From positions 389,429-453,428 of the forward strand of contig NZ_BMZN01000003.1 in NCBI RefSeq assembly GCF_014652815.1: DNA of 64,000 bases, written 5' to 3'. The stretch's first letter is position 1. The number at the start of each line of letters is the position of its first letter. Below, in pieces: positions 21,694-32,576 of this stretch. The notes under the pieces were generated by a model. The model was given only the letters and a program-made list of their open reading frames with translations. It was not told the origin of the DNA and searched no databases. A program made the position numbers and the translations under genes. This stretch comes from Alcaligenes pakistanensis (GTDB lineage Bacteria; Pseudomonadota; Gammaproteobacteria; Burkholderiales; Burkholderiaceae_B).

Positions 21694-23235
21694 TTAGAAA
21701 GCGCCGTGCTTTTTGAAGTCCTGGATGGCTGCAACCAGCTCAGCCTCGTCTTCTTTAACCAGTTCCTTCTTGCTTTCGATACGCTCAACCAGAGCAGCGA
21801 ACTTGCTGCGCAGGTGATCTTTCAGACCTTTCTCGAAAGGCAGAATCTGAGCGACTTCCAGATCGTCGAAGTAACCGTTGTTCACAGCGTACAGGCTCAC
21901 GGCCAGTTCCCACACAGCCAAAGGCTGGTATTGGGGCTGCTTGAGCAGTTCGACCACGCGCTTGCCACGTTCCAGCTGACGACGGGTTGCGTCATCCAGG
22001 TCGGAAGCAAACTGAGCAAACGCAGCCAATTCACGATACTGAGCCAAGTCGGTACGAATACCGCCGGACAGCTTCTTGATGATCTTGGTTTGAGCAGCGC
22101 CACCCACGCGGGACACCGAAATACCGGCGTTAATAGCAGGACGAACACCAGCGTTGAACAAGTCCGATTCCAGGAAGATCTGGCCGTCGGTAATCGAGAT
22201 CACGTTGGTTGGAACGAAAGCGGAAACGTCACCGGCTTGGGTTTCAATGATAGGCAGCGCGGTCAACGAACCGGTCTTGCCCTTCACTTCACCGTTGGTG
22301 AATTTCTCTACGTACTCGGCATTCACACGAGCAGCACGCTCGAGCAGACGGGAGTGCAGGTAGAACACGTCGCCAGGGTAGGCTTCACGGCCTGGTGGAC
22401 GACGCAGCAACAGGGATACTTGACGGTAGGCCCAAGCTTGCTTGGTCAAGTCGTCATAAATGATCAGGGCGTCTTCGCCACGATCACGGAAGTATTCACC
22501 CATGGTGCAACCGGAGTAAGGAGCCAGATATTGCATGGCGGCGGACTCGGAAGCCGAGGCGGCCACAATAATCGTGTACTCCAGAGCACCGTGCTCTTCC
22601 AGCTTGCGCACCACGTTGCTGATCGTGGAGGCTTTTTGGCCCACGGCAACGTAAATACATTTAACGCCATTGCCCTTTTGAGCAATGATGGTGTCCACAG
22701 CCACGGCAGTCTTACCGGTCTGACGGTCACCAATGATCAGCTCGCGCTGACCACGGCCAATTGGCACCATGGAGTCCACGGCTTTTGTGCCGGTCTGCAT
22801 AGGCTGAGAGACGGACTCACGGGCAATAACGCCAGGAGCCACTTTCTCGATGACGTCAGTCATCTTGGCGTTAATCGGGCCTTTGCCGTCGATAGGCATA
22901 CCCAAGGTATCAACCACACGACCCAACAATTCGGGGCCGACGGGTACTTCCAGAATACGACCAGTGGTTTTAACTGAGTCGCCTTCGGAAACACCTGTGT
23001 ACTCACCCAGAATCACGGCACCGACAGAGTCGCGCTCGAGGTTAAGGGCAAGACCGAACGTGTTGTTCGGAAATTCGAGCATTTCGCCCTGCATCACATC
23101 GGACAAACCGTGGATGCGCGTAATACCGTCGGTTACGGATACGACCGTACCTTGTGTACGAACGTCAGTCGACGCACCCAGGCCTTCGATGCGGCTCTTG
23201 AGCAGTTCGCTGATCTCGGACGGATTAAGTTGCAT
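21694..23235 (-). CDS. atpA: ATP synthase F1 subunit alpha
   Basis: Non-catalytic nucleotide-binding subunit of F1, 513 residues as expected. The start [18 protein letters not shown], the Walker A region [14 protein letters not shown], and [15 protein letters not shown]-like [13 protein letters not shown] plus [15 protein letters not shown] are typical. Gap to atpG about 95 bases, to atpH about 35. Confidence 0.98.
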   Translation of the reverse strand: MQLNPSEISELLKSRIEGLGASTDVRTQGTVVSVTDGITRIHGLSDVMQGEMLEFPNNTFGLALNLERDSVGAVILGEYTGVSEGDSVKTTGRILEVPVGPELLGRVVDTLGMPIDGKGPINAKMTDVIEKVAPGVIARESVSQPMQTGTKAVDSMVPIGRGQRELIIGDRQTGKTAVAVDTIIAQKGNGVKCIYVAVGQKASTISNVVRKLEEHGALEYTIIVAASASESAAMQYLAPYSGCTMGEYFRDRGEDALIIYDDLTKQAWAYRQVSLLLRRPPGREAYPGDVFYLHSRLLERAARVNAEYVEKFTNGEVKGKTGSLTALPIIETQAGDVSAFVPTNVISITDGQIFLESDLFNAGVRPAINAGISVSRVGGAAQTKIIKKLSGGIRTDLAQYRELAAFAQFASDLDDATRRQLERGKRVVELLKQPQYQPLAVWELAVSLYAVNNGYFDDLEVAQILPFEKGLKDHLRSKFAALVERIESKKELVKEDEAELVAAIQDFKKHGAF

Positions 23236-23270
23236 GTTCAGACTCCTGAAATCCTGTTTACTGACTCGCG

Positions 23271-23810
23271 CTATGCGGTCAGAGTATCGCGCATGCTGGC
23301 CAGCCGGGCCTGCACGGAAGTGTCGAGCACCTGGTCACCAACAATCACCCGAATACCGCCGATCAAATCAGCGTCGACGGTCACAGTCGGTTTTAGCTTC
23401 AGGCCAAACTTTTTCTCCAGCCCAGCGGTCAGCTCAGCAATCTGAGCCTCAGCCATCGGGAAAGCACTGATAATTTGTGCTTGCGCCGTGCCTTCGAGTT
23501 GGTGTTTCAATAGTTCAAACTGTTCTGCAATCTGTGGCAACAGCAAGATGCGCTGGTTATCCACCAACAATTGAAGAAAGTTGCGAGCCTTTTCGGTGAC
23601 CGGTGACTTAACCAGGCCCGTAAAGAGTTCGAGTCGCTGCCCATTATTCAGGCGCGGATCGTTCAGTGCCTCGCGCACATCGTGGAGACCGGCCACCTGA
23701 GCCATTTCGGACAACAGGGCCGACCACGATTCGAGACCCTGGCGCTCGTCGCTTACCGCGGCGAACAGGGCTTCGGCGTAAGGTCTGGCAATAGTCGATA
23801 GTTCAGCCAT
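23271..23810 (-). CDS. atpH: ATP synthase F1 subunit delta
   Basis: Peripheral-stalk subunit that ties the b dimer to the top of F1. The 179 residues start with [14 protein letters not shown], the conserved delta N-terminus, and finish with [20 protein letters not shown], the conserved C-terminal motif. It follows atpF by fourteen bases. Confidence 0.97.
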   Translation of the reverse strand: MAELSTIARPYAEALFAAVSDERQGLESWSALLSEMAQVAGLHDVREALNDPRLNNGQRLELFTGLVKSPVTEKARNFLQLLVDNQRILLLPQIAEQFELLKHQLEGTAQAQIISAFPMAEAQIAELTAGLEKKFGLKLKPTVTVDADLIGGIRVIVGDQVLDTSVQARLASMRDTLTA

Positions 23811-23824
23811 GGCCTGCCTTGATG

Positions 23825-24295
23825 TTAAAGTTCTGCCTTGAGCTGCTCGAGCAGCTGGGCGTGCGCATTCGCGTCAACTTCGCGTCGCAAGATTTGCTCG
23901 GCACCTTTGACAGCCAACGCAGCCACTTCGCCACGCAGACCTTCACGTACGCGTTGTACTTCTTGGTTAGCGTCTTGCTGGGCCTGCGCAATAATGCGGG
24001 CTTTTTCGGCTTCGGCTTCACGACGAGCTTGCTCTAAAAGAGTAGTCGCCTGTTTTTCAGCGTCAACAATGCGTTGATGGTTGTCGGACTTAGCCGAAGC
24101 ATCCATCAGGCTGATACGCGCTTGGGCCTGTGCCAGATCGGCCTTGCCTTTGTCAGCAGCAGCCAAACCATCAGCGATTTTCTGACGACGATCATCGATT
24201 GCTTTCGTCAGTGGCGGCCATACGAATTTCATCGTAAACCAGGCCAAAACGAAAAACACGATCATCTGAAAAAAGAGAGTCGCGTTTAAATTCAC
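23825..24295 (-). CDS. atpF: ATP synthase F0 subunit b
   Basis: Peripheral-stalk subunit with one N-terminal membrane helix ([20 protein letters not shown]...) and a long charged coiled coil from about residue 30 to 150. Length 156 is standard. It lies about 155 bases downstream of atpE, the largest gap in the operon, with no gene in the gap. Confidence 0.97.
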   Translation of the reverse strand: MNLNATLFFQMIVFFVLAWFTMKFVWPPLTKAIDDRRQKIADGLAAADKGKADLAQAQARISLMDASAKSDNHQRIVDAEKQATTLLEQARREAEAEKARIIAQAQQDANQEVQRVREGLRGEVAALAVKGAEQILRREVDANAHAQLLEQLKAEL

Positions 24296-24449
24296 GGTCG
24301 TATCCCTTCAAGACCACGTGTGTAGGAAGCGGTATGCGTCCTGACACATGTATGTTCAAGTCGACAAGCGGTGCATGATCAAATCGAGCAACACACCGCT
24401 AACGACGACTGCCTGCCCGTTTGCCAAAAACGGCAACGGACTCGCCTTC

Positions 24450-24740
<291 letters not shown>

Positions 24741-24796
24741 TTAGCAGGCCAAGCCTGCTCCCCCCAACCAGACACCATTGTCCAGTCGGAATCGGA

Positions 24797-25678
24797 TTAA
24801 TGGCCTTCGTGTGCCTGTCCAATATAGACAAGGGTGAGCATCATGAAGATGAACGCCTGGAGCAACACAATCAGAATGTGGAAGATTGCCCACACAGAAC
24901 CGGCCAGAATGTGACCGATACCCAGTCCCAGGCTGGCGCCATTAAACCCTGTCCATGCGCCACCCAACAGAGCGATCAGCATGAAGACCAATTCACCAGC
25001 AAACATATTGCCGAACAATCGCATACCCAAGGACACAGACTTGGCGGCGTACTCGATGCAGTTCAGCAAGAAGTTGAAGGGCGCGAGCACAACAGCCATC
25101 AGGCCAGAGGCTGCGAACGGTGCAGTAAACAATTCTTTAACAAAGCCGCCAGGGTGCTTGATCTTGATGCCGTAGTAGAACATCAACAGCAGCACGCCCA
25201 TGGACATGCCCATTGGCACGTTCAAGTCAGCGGTTGGCAAAATACGGTGGTAGTACAGAGGGTCGCCGTGTTCGGCAGCCAAACCAGTCTGGATGAAGAT
25301 CCAGCCCAGGCCATCGACAGGCAGCAAGTCCAGAATGTTCATCATGATGATCCACAGGAACACAGTCAGCGCCAAAGGCGAGACAAATTTCCGGGACTCA
25401 GCGTTAGGAACAATGGATTTGGCTTGGTCTTCAACCCAATCGACCAGCATTTCTACAAAAGACTGCAAGCGGCCTGGTACGCCCGCTGTTGCGACCGACG
25501 CGGCGCGCCACAGAAAGAAAACCACAACCAGACCCATCAGCAGGGACCAGAACATGGAGTCGTAGTTAATGACACCGAAGTTGGCCAGAACATCCTGTTT
25601 TTCACCCACGTTATTCAAGTGAACTAAGTGATGCTGGATGTACCCTGACTGAGGCGAAATATCACTAGCAGCAGCCAT
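24797..25678 (-). CDS. atpB: ATP synthase F0 subunit a
   Basis: Membrane subunit that forms the proton half-channels against the c-ring. The 293 residues contain several helices and the essential arginine motif [16 protein letters not shown], followed by the C-terminal helices with [17 protein letters not shown]. Standard length for betaproteobacteria. Confidence 0.97.
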   Translation of the reverse strand: MAAASDISPQSGYIQHHLVHLNNVGEKQDVLANFGVINYDSMFWSLLMGLVVVFFLWRAASVATAGVPGRLQSFVEMLVDWVEDQAKSIVPNAESRKFVSPLALTVFLWIIMMNILDLLPVDGLGWIFIQTGLAAEHGDPLYYHRILPTADLNVPMGMSMGVLLLMFYYGIKIKHPGGFVKELFTAPFAASGLMAVVLAPFNFLLNCIEYAAKSVSLGMRLFGNMFAGELVFMLIALLGGAWTGFNGASLGLGIGHILAGSVWAIFHILIVLLQAFIFMMLTLVYIGQAHEGH

Positions 25679-25733
25679 CTGTATTTACCCTGTGATGTAT
25701 ATGTTATGGGACAAGCCCGTGAAACAAAATTCG

Positions 25734-26219
25734 TTATGGCAGCTTGCGAAAAAACAGCAGCAGCACATATCCCTTCAAGACACATAGCAGGCCAAAGAGC
25801 AAGGCAGGCCAAACCAACCAACCCGTATTTGCCATGGCGGCCATCGCCAGTGTCAGTACCGCAAAACCAAGCTTGAACGCTTCACCCCAAAAAAAGGAGA
25901 GAGCACCGGCGTTACCGCCACCCATCAAACCCAGCAAAAGACGCAATGCGAACAATGCGTTAGGCACAAAATAAGCAGCCGCACCAATCAGTGCTGAGGC
26001 TGCTGCATATGCGCCGGAAATCCATGCCGACAAAGCAATCGCCAACAGGCCCATAAAAGCCTGGGCAACAAGTGTGCGCACAATTCCTTGCCCTGCCCGG
26101 CGAGCCATACGGCTACGTTGCTCAGGCGTAAGTACTACGGGTTCGGGAATTGGCGGCGTGTCCCCTGCTGCCTGCACCGTGGCTGTGGTGCCTGTCTGCT
26201 GATAAAACGGCTGATTCAT
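25734..26219 (-). CDS. atpI: ATP synthase assembly/regulatory protein AtpI
   Basis: A 161-residue membrane protein with four hydrophobic segments, first gene of the atp operon. AtpI proteins help c-ring assembly in several bacteria and are poorly conserved; the call rests mostly on position plus segments such as ALIGAAAYFVPNALFALRLL and FFWGEAFKLGFAVLTLA, which fit the family. It opens with a proline/threonine-rich cytoplasmic tail. ATG at 26219 is preferred over the in-frame TTG at 26231. Confidence 0.9.
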   Translation of the reverse strand: MNQPFYQQTGTTATVQAAGDTPPIPEPVVLTPEQRSRMARRAGQGIVRTLVAQAFMGLLAIALSAWISGAYAAASALIGAAAYFVPNALFALRLLLGLMGGGNAGALSFFWGEAFKLGFAVLTLAMAAMANTGWLVWPALLFGLLCVLKGYVLLLFFRKLP

Positions 26220-26334
26220 AGTAGGAAACAATCAGATAACGTTGTGTGGGTGGATGTACTGCAAAGGCATGTAGCCAATCCATCCGCGCAATATTATCGG
26301 CCCCTTTCAAAAGCCGGTGTCGTCAAACCCATAA

Positions 26335-26364
26335 AGTATAGCGTCTTTTTTTTGTTGTAAGCAA
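26335..26364 (-). promoter_or_regulatory. Probable sigma-70 promoter of the atp operon
   Basis: On the minus strand TTGCTT, an 18-base spacer and TATACT lie about 115 bases upstream of atpI. The spacer contains a run of A residues. Confidence 0.6.
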
Positions 26365-26440
26365 ATTCAGCCTCGCTTGTTTGATACTTAATGCAAGGCT
26401 GATTTCCGCAATCTCAATGGCATCAAGGGGTAAGCTTATT

Positions 26441-26470
26441 TTGTAACATTGCAGTGCAGCAATTTTACAA
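26441..26470. promoter_or_regulatory. 30-base imperfect palindrome upstream of the atp promoter
   Basis: TTGTAACATTGC and GCAATTTTACAA are inverted copies with one mismatch around a six-base centre. It sits between the stop of the enoyl-CoA hydratase gene and the atp promoter. It may be an operator or the terminator hairpin of the upstream gene; there is no long T-run directly after it. Confidence 0.45.
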
Positions 26471-26502
26471 CACACCCCTTGGTTTATCGGCTATTGAGAA
26501 AC

Positions 26503-27279
26503 TTAACGGTGCTTGAATTCAGGCTTACGCTTCTCAACGAAAGCGTGCATCCCTTCTTTCTGGTCGTCGGTGGCAAACAGGCCATGGAAATTACGGCGCT
26601 CAAAAAGCAAGCCCTCCTCCAACGAGGACTCAAACGCGCGGTTCACACATTCTTTCGCCATCAACACCGACGGCAAAGACATGCTGGCAATAATCGTTGC
26701 GGCGTCCAGCGCCTCGTCCAGCAATTTGTCGGCGGGCACCACGCGGGACACCAGACCTGAACGTTCGGCCTCTTCTGCGTTCATCATGCGGGAGGTCAGG
26801 ATTAAATCCATGGCCTTGGCCTTGCCCACGGCGCGAGGCAAGCGCTGTGTACCACCAAAGCCGGGAATCACGCCCAGTTTGATTTCTGGCTGACCAAAAC
26901 GTGCGGAGTCGGCAGCAATGATGAAATCACACAGCATGGCCAACTCGCAGCCACCGCCCAATGCGTAGCCAGCAACCGCGGCAATGATGGGCTTGCGAAA
27001 GCGGCGCAGCTCCTCCCACTGACCACCCAGATAATCCTGGGAGCTGACATCATGGTAGTTCCAGTCTTTCATGGCGCCGATATCAGCACCAGCCGCAAAG
27101 GCTTTTTCATTACCGGTCAGCACGATACAACCGATTTCATTGTCGGTATCGTATTTCTTGAGCAAGGCATACAACTCGGCGATCAGCTCGTTGTTGAGCG
27201 CATTCAAAGCTTTAGGCCGATTTAATGTCAATAAAGCAACACGACCATGCACCTCTGCTTTGACTAAGGGTTCGTTCAT
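26503..27279 (-). CDS. Enoyl-CoA hydratase/isomerase family protein
   Basis: A 258-residue crotonase-fold enzyme that should hydrate trans-2-enoyl-CoA esters in fatty-acid or aromatic-acid breakdown. The oxyanion-hole and active-site pattern is complete: [40 protein letters not shown] with the first catalytic Glu, and [19 protein letters not shown] with the second. The C-terminal [12 protein letters not shown] is typical of PaaF/FadB-short type hydratases. It is a single-gene unit divergent from the M61 peptidase gene, so the physiological substrate cannot be told. Confidence 0.93.
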   Translation of the reverse strand: MNEPLVKAEVHGRVALLTLNRPKALNALNNELIAELYALLKKYDTDNEIGCIVLTGNEKAFAAGADIGAMKDWNYHDVSSQDYLGGQWEELRRFRKPIIAAVAGYALGGGCELAMLCDFIIAADSARFGQPEIKLGVIPGFGGTQRLPRAVGKAKAMDLILTSRMMNAEEAERSGLVSRVVPADKLLDEALDAATIIASMSLPSVLMAKECVNRAFESSLEEGLLFERRNFHGLFATDDQKEGMHAFVEKRKPEFKHR

Positions 27280-27313
27280 GCTGACTCCCAGAAAAATTAA
27301 ATAGAATAGGGGA

Positions 27314-29089
27314 ATGGAACCTACACCCGTACTTTACCGTGCCGAGCCGACAGATCTCGCCGGCCACCGCCTGACTGTCCAGATACAGATCACTTCCCCC
27401 CAAACAGATGGCCAAGTCCTTAGCCTTCCGGCCTGGATTCCTGGCAGCTACTTGATCCGCGACTTCTCGCGTCAGATCGAAAGCATAGCCGCCTTCAGCG
27501 GCGAAAAGCCGGTTTCCATCCGCAAGCTGGACAATCATCGCTGGCAATGTGAACCCTGCGAAGGCCCTTTAAGCGTGCAATATCAGGTCTACGCCTGGGA
27601 CTTGTCCGTGCGGGGCGCGCATATTGATCAGACTCACGCTTTCTTTAATGGCACCAGCGCCCTGCTGGCCGTGGAAGGCCAGACTGAACAGCCTTGCCTG
27701 CTGGAACTGGCTGCCAACGAGGACATGGAGGACTGGCAGGTCTATACCAGCCTGCCTGAAGCCACCGGTCTGCCCGGCGCTGCTGAACGCTATGGTTTTG
27801 GCCTGTACCGCGCCAGCAACTACGATGAGCTGATCGACCACCCCATTGAAATGGGCACGCCCCAAGTCATCAGTTTCTTTGCTCACGGCGCTGAGCATGA
27901 ACTGGTCTTTACCGGCGTCATCCCCAATCTGGATTTGCCACGCATCGCCCGTGATGTAGAAAAAATCTGCGCCGAGCAAATTGCTTTTTTCGAGCCTGAA
28001 ACCCGCCGTGCACCCTTTCTGGATTGCAGCTCGCGCTACGTATTCATGACGATGGTGACTGATGACGGCTATGGCGGCCTGGAACATCGCGCCTCTACCG
28101 CACTGATGGCCTCACGTCGTGACCTGCCCACCCAGGGCCAGGACAAATCAGTCAAAACTGCTGGCTACCAAACCTTTTTAGGCCTGGTCAGCCACGAGTA
28201 CTTCCACACCTGGAACGTCAAGCGCATCAAGCCCGCCGCCTTTGCGCCTTACGACTTGAGCCGCGAGAATCACACTCGTTTGCTATGGGTGTTTGAAGGC
28301 TTCACGTCTTACTACGACGACTTGCTGCTGCTGCGCTCTAGCGTGCTGGACGAAACCGACTACCTGAAGTTGCTGGCCAAGAATATCAATGCCGTTGAAC
28401 GTGGCCCTGGCCGCTTCAAGCAGTCCACCGCCCAAAGCTCTTTTGATGCTTGGACGCGCTACTACAAGCAGGACGAGAACTCGCCCAATGCTTTGGTCAG
28501 CTACTACAGCAAAGGCGCTTTGATCGCACTGGGTCTGGATCTATGCATTCGCAGCCTTACTCAACAAGCCAAGAGCCTGGACGATGTGATGCTGCTGATG
28601 TGGGAACGTTATGGCCGCGATTTTTATCAAGGTAAGCCTCACGGCATTCCTGAAGACGCCATGCCAGCTCTGATTCTGGAAGCGACCGGCTATGACGCGA
28701 CAGACTTTATCGCCCGCTACGTGGAAGGCTGCGAGGATCTGCCCTTGAAACCCTGGCTGGCCGAGCAGGGACTCAAACTGGAATGGCAGGCTGCCTCCAA
28801 GCTGCCCAGCTTAAATGCCCGTTTGCGCCAAAGCGCTGGCCAATGCCAGCTGGCCACTGTCTTTACCGATGGAGCGGCGCATCAGGCAGGCCTGTCCGCC
28901 GGTGACGCCCTCATCGCTATTGACGGGCTGCGCGTCAGCGACACTGCCAGCCTGGAGCGCCTGCTAACCGCTTACGAGCCCGGCCAAACGGTTCAGGTCC
29001 ACGCCTTTCGCCGCGATGAACTACACTGCTTCACGCTGCAACTGGCGCGCCCTGCGCGGGACGAATGCGTTCTGAGCCGCCAGCCCTGA
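27314..29089 (+). CDS. M61 family metallopeptidase with PDZ domain
   Basis: A 591-residue zinc peptidase of the glycyl-aminopeptidase family. The catalytic motif is [17 protein letters not shown] (HExxH) near residue 295, with [15 protein letters not shown] supplying the downstream glutamate. The N-terminal half is a beta-rich domain with [17 protein letters not shown], conserved in the family, and the C-terminus is a PDZ-like domain ([19 protein letters not shown]). There is no signal peptide, so it is probably cytoplasmic. The start is supported by AGGGGA just upstream of ATG 27314. Its role in bacteria is not well known. Confidence 0.92.
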   Translation: MEPTPVLYRAEPTDLAGHRLTVQIQITSPQTDGQVLSLPAWIPGSYLIRDFSRQIESIAAFSGEKPVSIRKLDNHRWQCEPCEGPLSVQYQVYAWDLSVRGAHIDQTHAFFNGTSALLAVEGQTEQPCLLELAANEDMEDWQVYTSLPEATGLPGAAERYGFGLYRASNYDELIDHPIEMGTPQVISFFAHGAEHELVFTGVIPNLDLPRIARDVEKICAEQIAFFEPETRRAPFLDCSSRYVFMTMVTDDGYGGLEHRASTALMASRRDLPTQGQDKSVKTAGYQTFLGLVSHEYFHTWNVKRIKPAAFAPYDLSRENHTRLLWVFEGFTSYYDDLLLLRSSVLDETDYLKLLAKNINAVERGPGRFKQSTAQSSFDAWTRYYKQDENSPNALVSYYSKGALIALGLDLCIRSLTQQAKSLDDVMLLMWERYGRDFYQGKPHGIPEDAMPALILEATGYDATDFIARYVEGCEDLPLKPWLAEQGLKLEWQAASKLPSLNARLRQSAGQCQLATVFTDGAAHQAGLSAGDALIAIDGLRVSDTASLERLLTAYEPGQTVQVHAFRRDELHCFTLQLARPARDECVLSRQP

Positions 29090-29100
29090 CCTTCTTCACA

Positions 29101-29137
29101 GGCCCGCCACACCCGGCGGGCCTGACACTTTGTTTTT
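29101..29137 (+). terminator. Hairpin and T-rich tract between M61 gene and folB
   Basis: GGCCCGCC and GGCGGGCC form a perfect eight-base stem with a six-base loop, twelve bases after the peptidase stop, and TTTGTTTTT follows a few bases later. Likely a full or partial terminator ahead of folB. Confidence 0.65.
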
Positions 29138-29140
29138 GCC

Positions 29141-29500
29141 ATGACTACTCGCCGTATATTCATTAACAATCTGGTGGTTCAGGCCTCGATCGGCATGCTG
29201 GACCACGAGTTGATTCACCGCCAGCCGCTGCATATTGATGCCGAATTCGACACGCCCATTACACAAGACGTAAAGGACCAGGACATAGGCACGGTACTGG
29301 ATTACCGCCTGCTGCGCGAAGCTCTGATTGAGGTCAGCGGCACTGAGCACACTAATCTGCTGGAAACACTGGTAGAGCGTTTGGCCGAGCGCATCCTGAA
29401 TCAGTTTCCCAGTGTGGAACGCGTTAAAATCCGGGCCAGCAAACCCGAGGCCTTTACCGACTGCGACTGCGTCGGTATTGAGATCGAACGCAGCCGCTAA
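29141..29500 (+). CDS. folB: Dihydroneopterin aldolase
   Basis: Splits 7,8-dihydroneopterin to 6-hydroxymethyl-dihydropterin and glycolaldehyde in folate synthesis. The 119-residue tunnelling-fold protein shows IFINNLVVQASIGMLDHE with the conserved Gly/Glu region, GTVLDYRLLREAL, HTNLLETLVERLAERIL and the C-terminal VKIRASKPEAF, where the lysine is the general acid-base in the family. Followed by ttcA after a 54-base gap. Confidence 0.95.
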   Translation: MTTRRIFINNLVVQASIGMLDHELIHRQPLHIDAEFDTPITQDVKDQDIGTVLDYRLLREALIEVSGTEHTNLLETLVERLAERILNQFPSVERVKIRASKPEAFTDCDCVGIEIERSR

Positions 29501-29554
29501 GCCCCGCCCCGCTTCCTGCCGGGGCCACGATGACACTTTTACCTGCTTTTCCTT

Positions 29555-30613
29555 ATGTCCCTAGACACCAGCCCCCCAACCGCCCCTGAAACCGATAAGC
29601 CCGTGTTCGCCACCAAGGCGGAACGCAAGCAACGCGTGCATGACAACAAGCTAAGCAAACGCATCATGCGTGAAGCGGGCCGAGCCATCGGGGACTTCAA
29701 CATGATCGAAGACGGTGACAAGGTCATGGTCTGCCTTTCTGGCGGCAAAGACTCCTATGGTCTGCTGGACGTGCTGATGACCATGCAAAAGCGCGCCCCG
29801 ATCAAGTTCGATATTGTGGCCGTGAACCTGGATCAGAAGCAGCCTGGTTTTCCTGACCACATTCTGCCCGAGTATCTGGAAAAGCTGGGTGTGCCCTATC
29901 ACATCGAAACCCAGGACACGTATTCCGTGGTGACACGCGTCATTGCCGAAGGCAAGACTATGTGTTCGCTGTGTTCGCGTTTGCGTCGTGGCATTTTGTA
30001 CCGTGTCGCCAAAGAGCTGGGCGCGACCAAAATTGCCCTGGGTCACCACCGTGACGATATTCTGGCCACTTTCTTCCTGAACCTGTTTTACGGCGGCCGG
30101 ATGAAGGGCATGCCACCAAAACTGATGTCGGACAATGGCGAGCACATCGTGATTCGCCCTCTGGCTTACGTGCCCGAGAAGGATCTGATTGCTTACGCCA
30201 AGCTCAAAGAATTCCCTATCATCCCCTGTAATTTGTGCGGCTCCCAAGAGAACCTGAAACGCCAGGAAATCAACCGCATGATTGCCGAATGGGACAAGAA
30301 ACACCCCTATCGCTCCTGGAATGTCTTTGGCGCCCTGACCCGTGTGGTGCCCTCTCATCTGATGGACCCCAAACTGCATAATTTTGCCGATATGAAGGTG
30401 ACAGGTCAGGCTGATCCGGAAGGCGACAAGGGCTTCGATCAGGATTACTTTGACGATCACCTGCCTGAAAGCCTGCTAGCGGCAGGCGGTCTGGATGAAG
30501 ATGGTGAAGAAGCAAGCTCCACAGCCCGCCAGGATGCGTTCACCCCAGCCCAAGCAGCCGCGTCCGGTGAACAGCAAATTGTTTTCATGAGCAAACGCCG
30601 TTCGGGACAGTAA
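29555..30613 (+). CDS. ttcA: tRNA 2-thiocytidine synthetase
   Basis: Iron-sulphur PP-loop enzyme that thiolates cytidine 32 of certain tRNAs. [17 protein letters not shown] is the ATP-binding loop; the two Cys pairs [10 protein letters not shown] and [13 protein letters not shown] bind the cluster, and [18 protein letters not shown] is the family motif. At 352 residues it carries a polar C-terminal tail (about 300-352) rich in Ala/Glu/Gly that varies among homologues. A long plus/minus palindrome follows as terminator. Confidence 0.97.
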   Translation: MSLDTSPPTAPETDKPVFATKAERKQRVHDNKLSKRIMREAGRAIGDFNMIEDGDKVMVCLSGGKDSYGLLDVLMTMQKRAPIKFDIVAVNLDQKQPGFPDHILPEYLEKLGVPYHIETQDTYSVVTRVIAEGKTMCSLCSRLRRGILYRVAKELGATKIALGHHRDDILATFFLNLFYGGRMKGMPPKLMSDNGEHIVIRPLAYVPEKDLIAYAKLKEFPIIPCNLCGSQENLKRQEINRMIAEWDKKHPYRSWNVFGALTRVVPSHLMDPKLHNFADMKVTGQADPEGDKGFDQDYFDDHLPESLLAAGGLDEDGEEASSTARQDAFTPAQAAASGEQQIVFMSKRRSGQ

Positions 30614-30678
30614 AGACAGCGGCCGGGTGCGCCGCTTAGCGTAGCGCCCACCACCGAAAAACTCACAAGCTGTGGATA

Positions 30679-30754
30679 ATAAAAAGCCCCGATATAAACA
30701 TCCAGAACCTGGGTTTCATTCCAGACATTGGCGGTTTATATCGGGGCTTTTTAT
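30679..30754. terminator. Long bidirectional hairpin between ttcA and ubiX
   Basis: Two perfectly complementary 21-base arms (30679-30699 and 30734-30754) begin and end in A/T runs around GCCCCG and CGGGGC, separated by a 34-base loop that itself holds AACCTGGGTT. Placed between two converging genes, it should terminate both. The arms are longer than needed for termination. Confidence 0.85.
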
Positions 30755-30777
30755 ATTAACCAGGCTACGACCTGGTC

Positions 30778-31359
30778 TTAGCTTGGTTTTTGCGAACCAT
30801 CCCAGCGCTCGCCGGGCACTTGGATATCAAACAGCTCCAGCACCCGCATCACCGTGTGATCGACAATATCGTCGATGCTCTTGGGACGCAGGTAAAACGC
30901 AGGCATAGGCGGAAAAATAATCCCGCCCATTTCCGTGACCGCTGTCATATTGCGCAAATGCGCCAGATTGAACGGCGTTTCACGCACCATCATGACCAGA
31001 CGACGACGCTCTTTCAAAGTGACGTCAGCAGCTCGGGTAATCAGGTTATCGGACAAGCCGTGCGCTACGGCAGCCAGGGTGCGCATCGAACACGGCACAA
31101 CCACCATGCCAGCAGTCGGAAAACTGCCACTGGCCAGCGTTGCACCCACGTCGCGAAAGCTGTACACCTGATCGGCCAGAGCCTGGATATCGTGTCGTCC
31201 GATATCCAGCTCGTATTTGATGTTCAGCACCCCGGAAGGCGAGATCACCAAATGGGTTTCCACATCCGGACAGGACTGCAGAACTTGCAGCAAGCGCACG
31301 GTGTAGACCGCTCCGGTGGCCCCGGTCATACCAATGACCAGGCGTCGCTTGGTGCTCAC
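30778..31359 (-). CDS. ubiX: Flavin prenyltransferase UbiX
   Basis: Makes the prenylated FMN cofactor used by UbiD-type decarboxylases, as in ubiquinone synthesis. The 193 residues show [20 protein letters not shown] (FMN phosphate loop), [20 protein letters not shown], and [16 protein letters not shown] with the conserved Arg/Glu, all diagnostic. The gene overlaps grxD by four bases. No ubiD is in the window. Confidence 0.96.
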   Translation of the reverse strand: MSTKRRLVIGMTGATGAVYTVRLLQVLQSCPDVETHLVISPSGVLNIKYELDIGRHDIQALADQVYSFRDVGATLASGSFPTAGMVVVPCSMRTLAAVAHGLSDNLITRAADVTLKERRRLVMMVRETPFNLAHLRNMTAVTEMGGIIFPPMPAFYLRPKSIDDIVDHTVMRVLELFDIQVPGERWDGSQKPS

Positions 31360-31682
31360 TCCAGAGCCCCAGCCTCACGCAACATGGTTTCCAGTTCGCC
31401 GTTTTCGTACATTTCAGACACGATGTCCGAACCGCCGACGAACTCACCCTTGATGTACAGCTGAGGGATGGTGGGCCAGCTGGAGAAATCCTTGATGGCC
31501 TGACGCACTTCAGCGTCGTCCAGCACGTTAACCACAACCACTTGGCTCAGGCCAACAGCACGCAGAATCTGCACCGTACGAGCGGAGAAACCGCACTGAG
31601 GAGCTTGAGCGGTGCCTTTCATAAACAGCACAACTGGGTTTTCCGTCACTGTTTCGCGGATGAAATCTTGAACTTCACTCAT
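31356..31682 (-). CDS. grxD: Monothiol glutaredoxin, Grx4 type
   Basis: A 108-residue CGFS glutaredoxin that carries and transfers [2Fe-2S] clusters. The [14 protein letters not shown] active site is near residue 30, [19 protein letters not shown] supplies the glutathione-binding cis-proline and the conserved Gly-Gly, and [11 protein letters not shown] ends the fold. Coupled to ubiX by overlap. Confidence 0.97.
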   Translation of the reverse strand: MSEVQDFIRETVTENPVVLFMKGTAQAPQCGFSARTVQILRAVGLSQVVVVNVLDDAEVRQAIKDFSSWPTIPQLYIKGEFVGGSDIVSEMYENGELETMLREAGALE

Positions 31683-31703
31683 GATGTTCTCTTAAGAAAA
31701 GAA

Positions 31704-32576
31704 TTAACACTGTCCACCTGTGACCCGCCGGATTCCTGCCAGATCTTCATAACTGATAACCTGCTTGAACCCTGCCTGCCGCAGCATATTTTGCACATGG
31801 TCGGCCTGATCCCAGCCGTGTTCCATGAGAATACTAGCGCCAGGACGTAGATACGGCCCGGCTCCCTGAACTATTGTACGCAAATCCGTCAAGCCGTCAG
31901 AGCCATCTGTCAGTGCCTGACGCGGCTCGAACCGCACATCGCCCTGGCCCAGATGTTCGTCATCCACTGCAATGTATGGAGGGTTGGACACGATCAGGTC
32001 AAAAGGTTCCTGGCCTGCCACGGCATCGTACCAACTCCCCAGGCAAAACTCGACTTTCCCACACAAACGCTGAGCATTTAAGCCTGCCTGCGCCAGCACC
32101 AAGGTACTGATATCGCTGGCGACCACCTGCGCATCGGGGCGCGCCAGGGCTATCGAAACAGCAATCGCGCCACTGCCGCAGCCCATGTCCAGAATACGGG
32201 GCGACTGGATATGCTGAACCCGCTCCAAGGCGCGCTCGACCAGCGTTTCCGTATCGGGACGCGGGATCAACACCGAGGGTGACACCAAAAACTCGTGCCC
32301 CATGAACTCACGCACGCCAACGATATACGCCATAGGCTCGCCAGCGACACGTCGGGCCTCCAGTGCTTGATAGGCCTGGATTTTGTCCAGCGGCAGCTCG
32401 TCCGTGTCATGCGCAATCAGCCAGGAACGACCGACGCCCAGCACCTGCATCCATAGCATGTCGCGCTCCAGGCGCGGCAAAGGACTTAAGGGCTGCAAAG
32501 TTCGCAACGTATGAGGTGAATCGGCAGGCATGCTTGTTTGAGGCATCCCCTGCTCGCCAGATAGGCTCATGCTCAC
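31704..32576 (-). CDS. prmC: Release factor glutamine methyltransferase
   Basis: SAM-dependent enzyme that methylates the GGQ glutamine of RF1 and RF2. The catalytic NPPYI motif ([15 protein letters not shown]), the SAM loop [16 protein letters not shown] and [13 protein letters not shown] are intact; the first third is the helical RF-binding domain. The first start is GTG at 32576, which overlaps the prfA stop; ATG at 32570 is an alternative. Pairing with prfA is classic. Confidence 0.96.
   Translation of the reverse strand: MSMSLSGEQGMPQTSMPADSPHTLRTLQPLSPLPRLERDMLWMQVLGVGRSWLIAHDTDELPLDKIQAYQALEARRVAGEPMAYIVGVREFMGHEFLVSPSVLIPRPDTETLVERALERVQHIQSPRILDMGCGSGAIAVSIALARPDAQVVASDISTLVLAQAGLNAQRLCGKVEFCLGSWYDAVAGQEPFDLIVSNPPYIAVDDEHLGQGDVRFEPRQALTDGSDGLTDLRTIVQGAGPYLRPGASILMEHGWDQADHVQNMLRQAGFKQVISYEDLAGIRRVTGGQC

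Noticed and set aside
21706-22977. A 423-residue plus-strand frame opposite atpA
   Set aside because: Same antisense codon-bias effect; atpA is certain on the minus strand.
29651-30460. A 269-residue minus-strand frame opposite ttcA
   Set aside because: Shadow of ttcA; the sense frame has all catalytic motifs.
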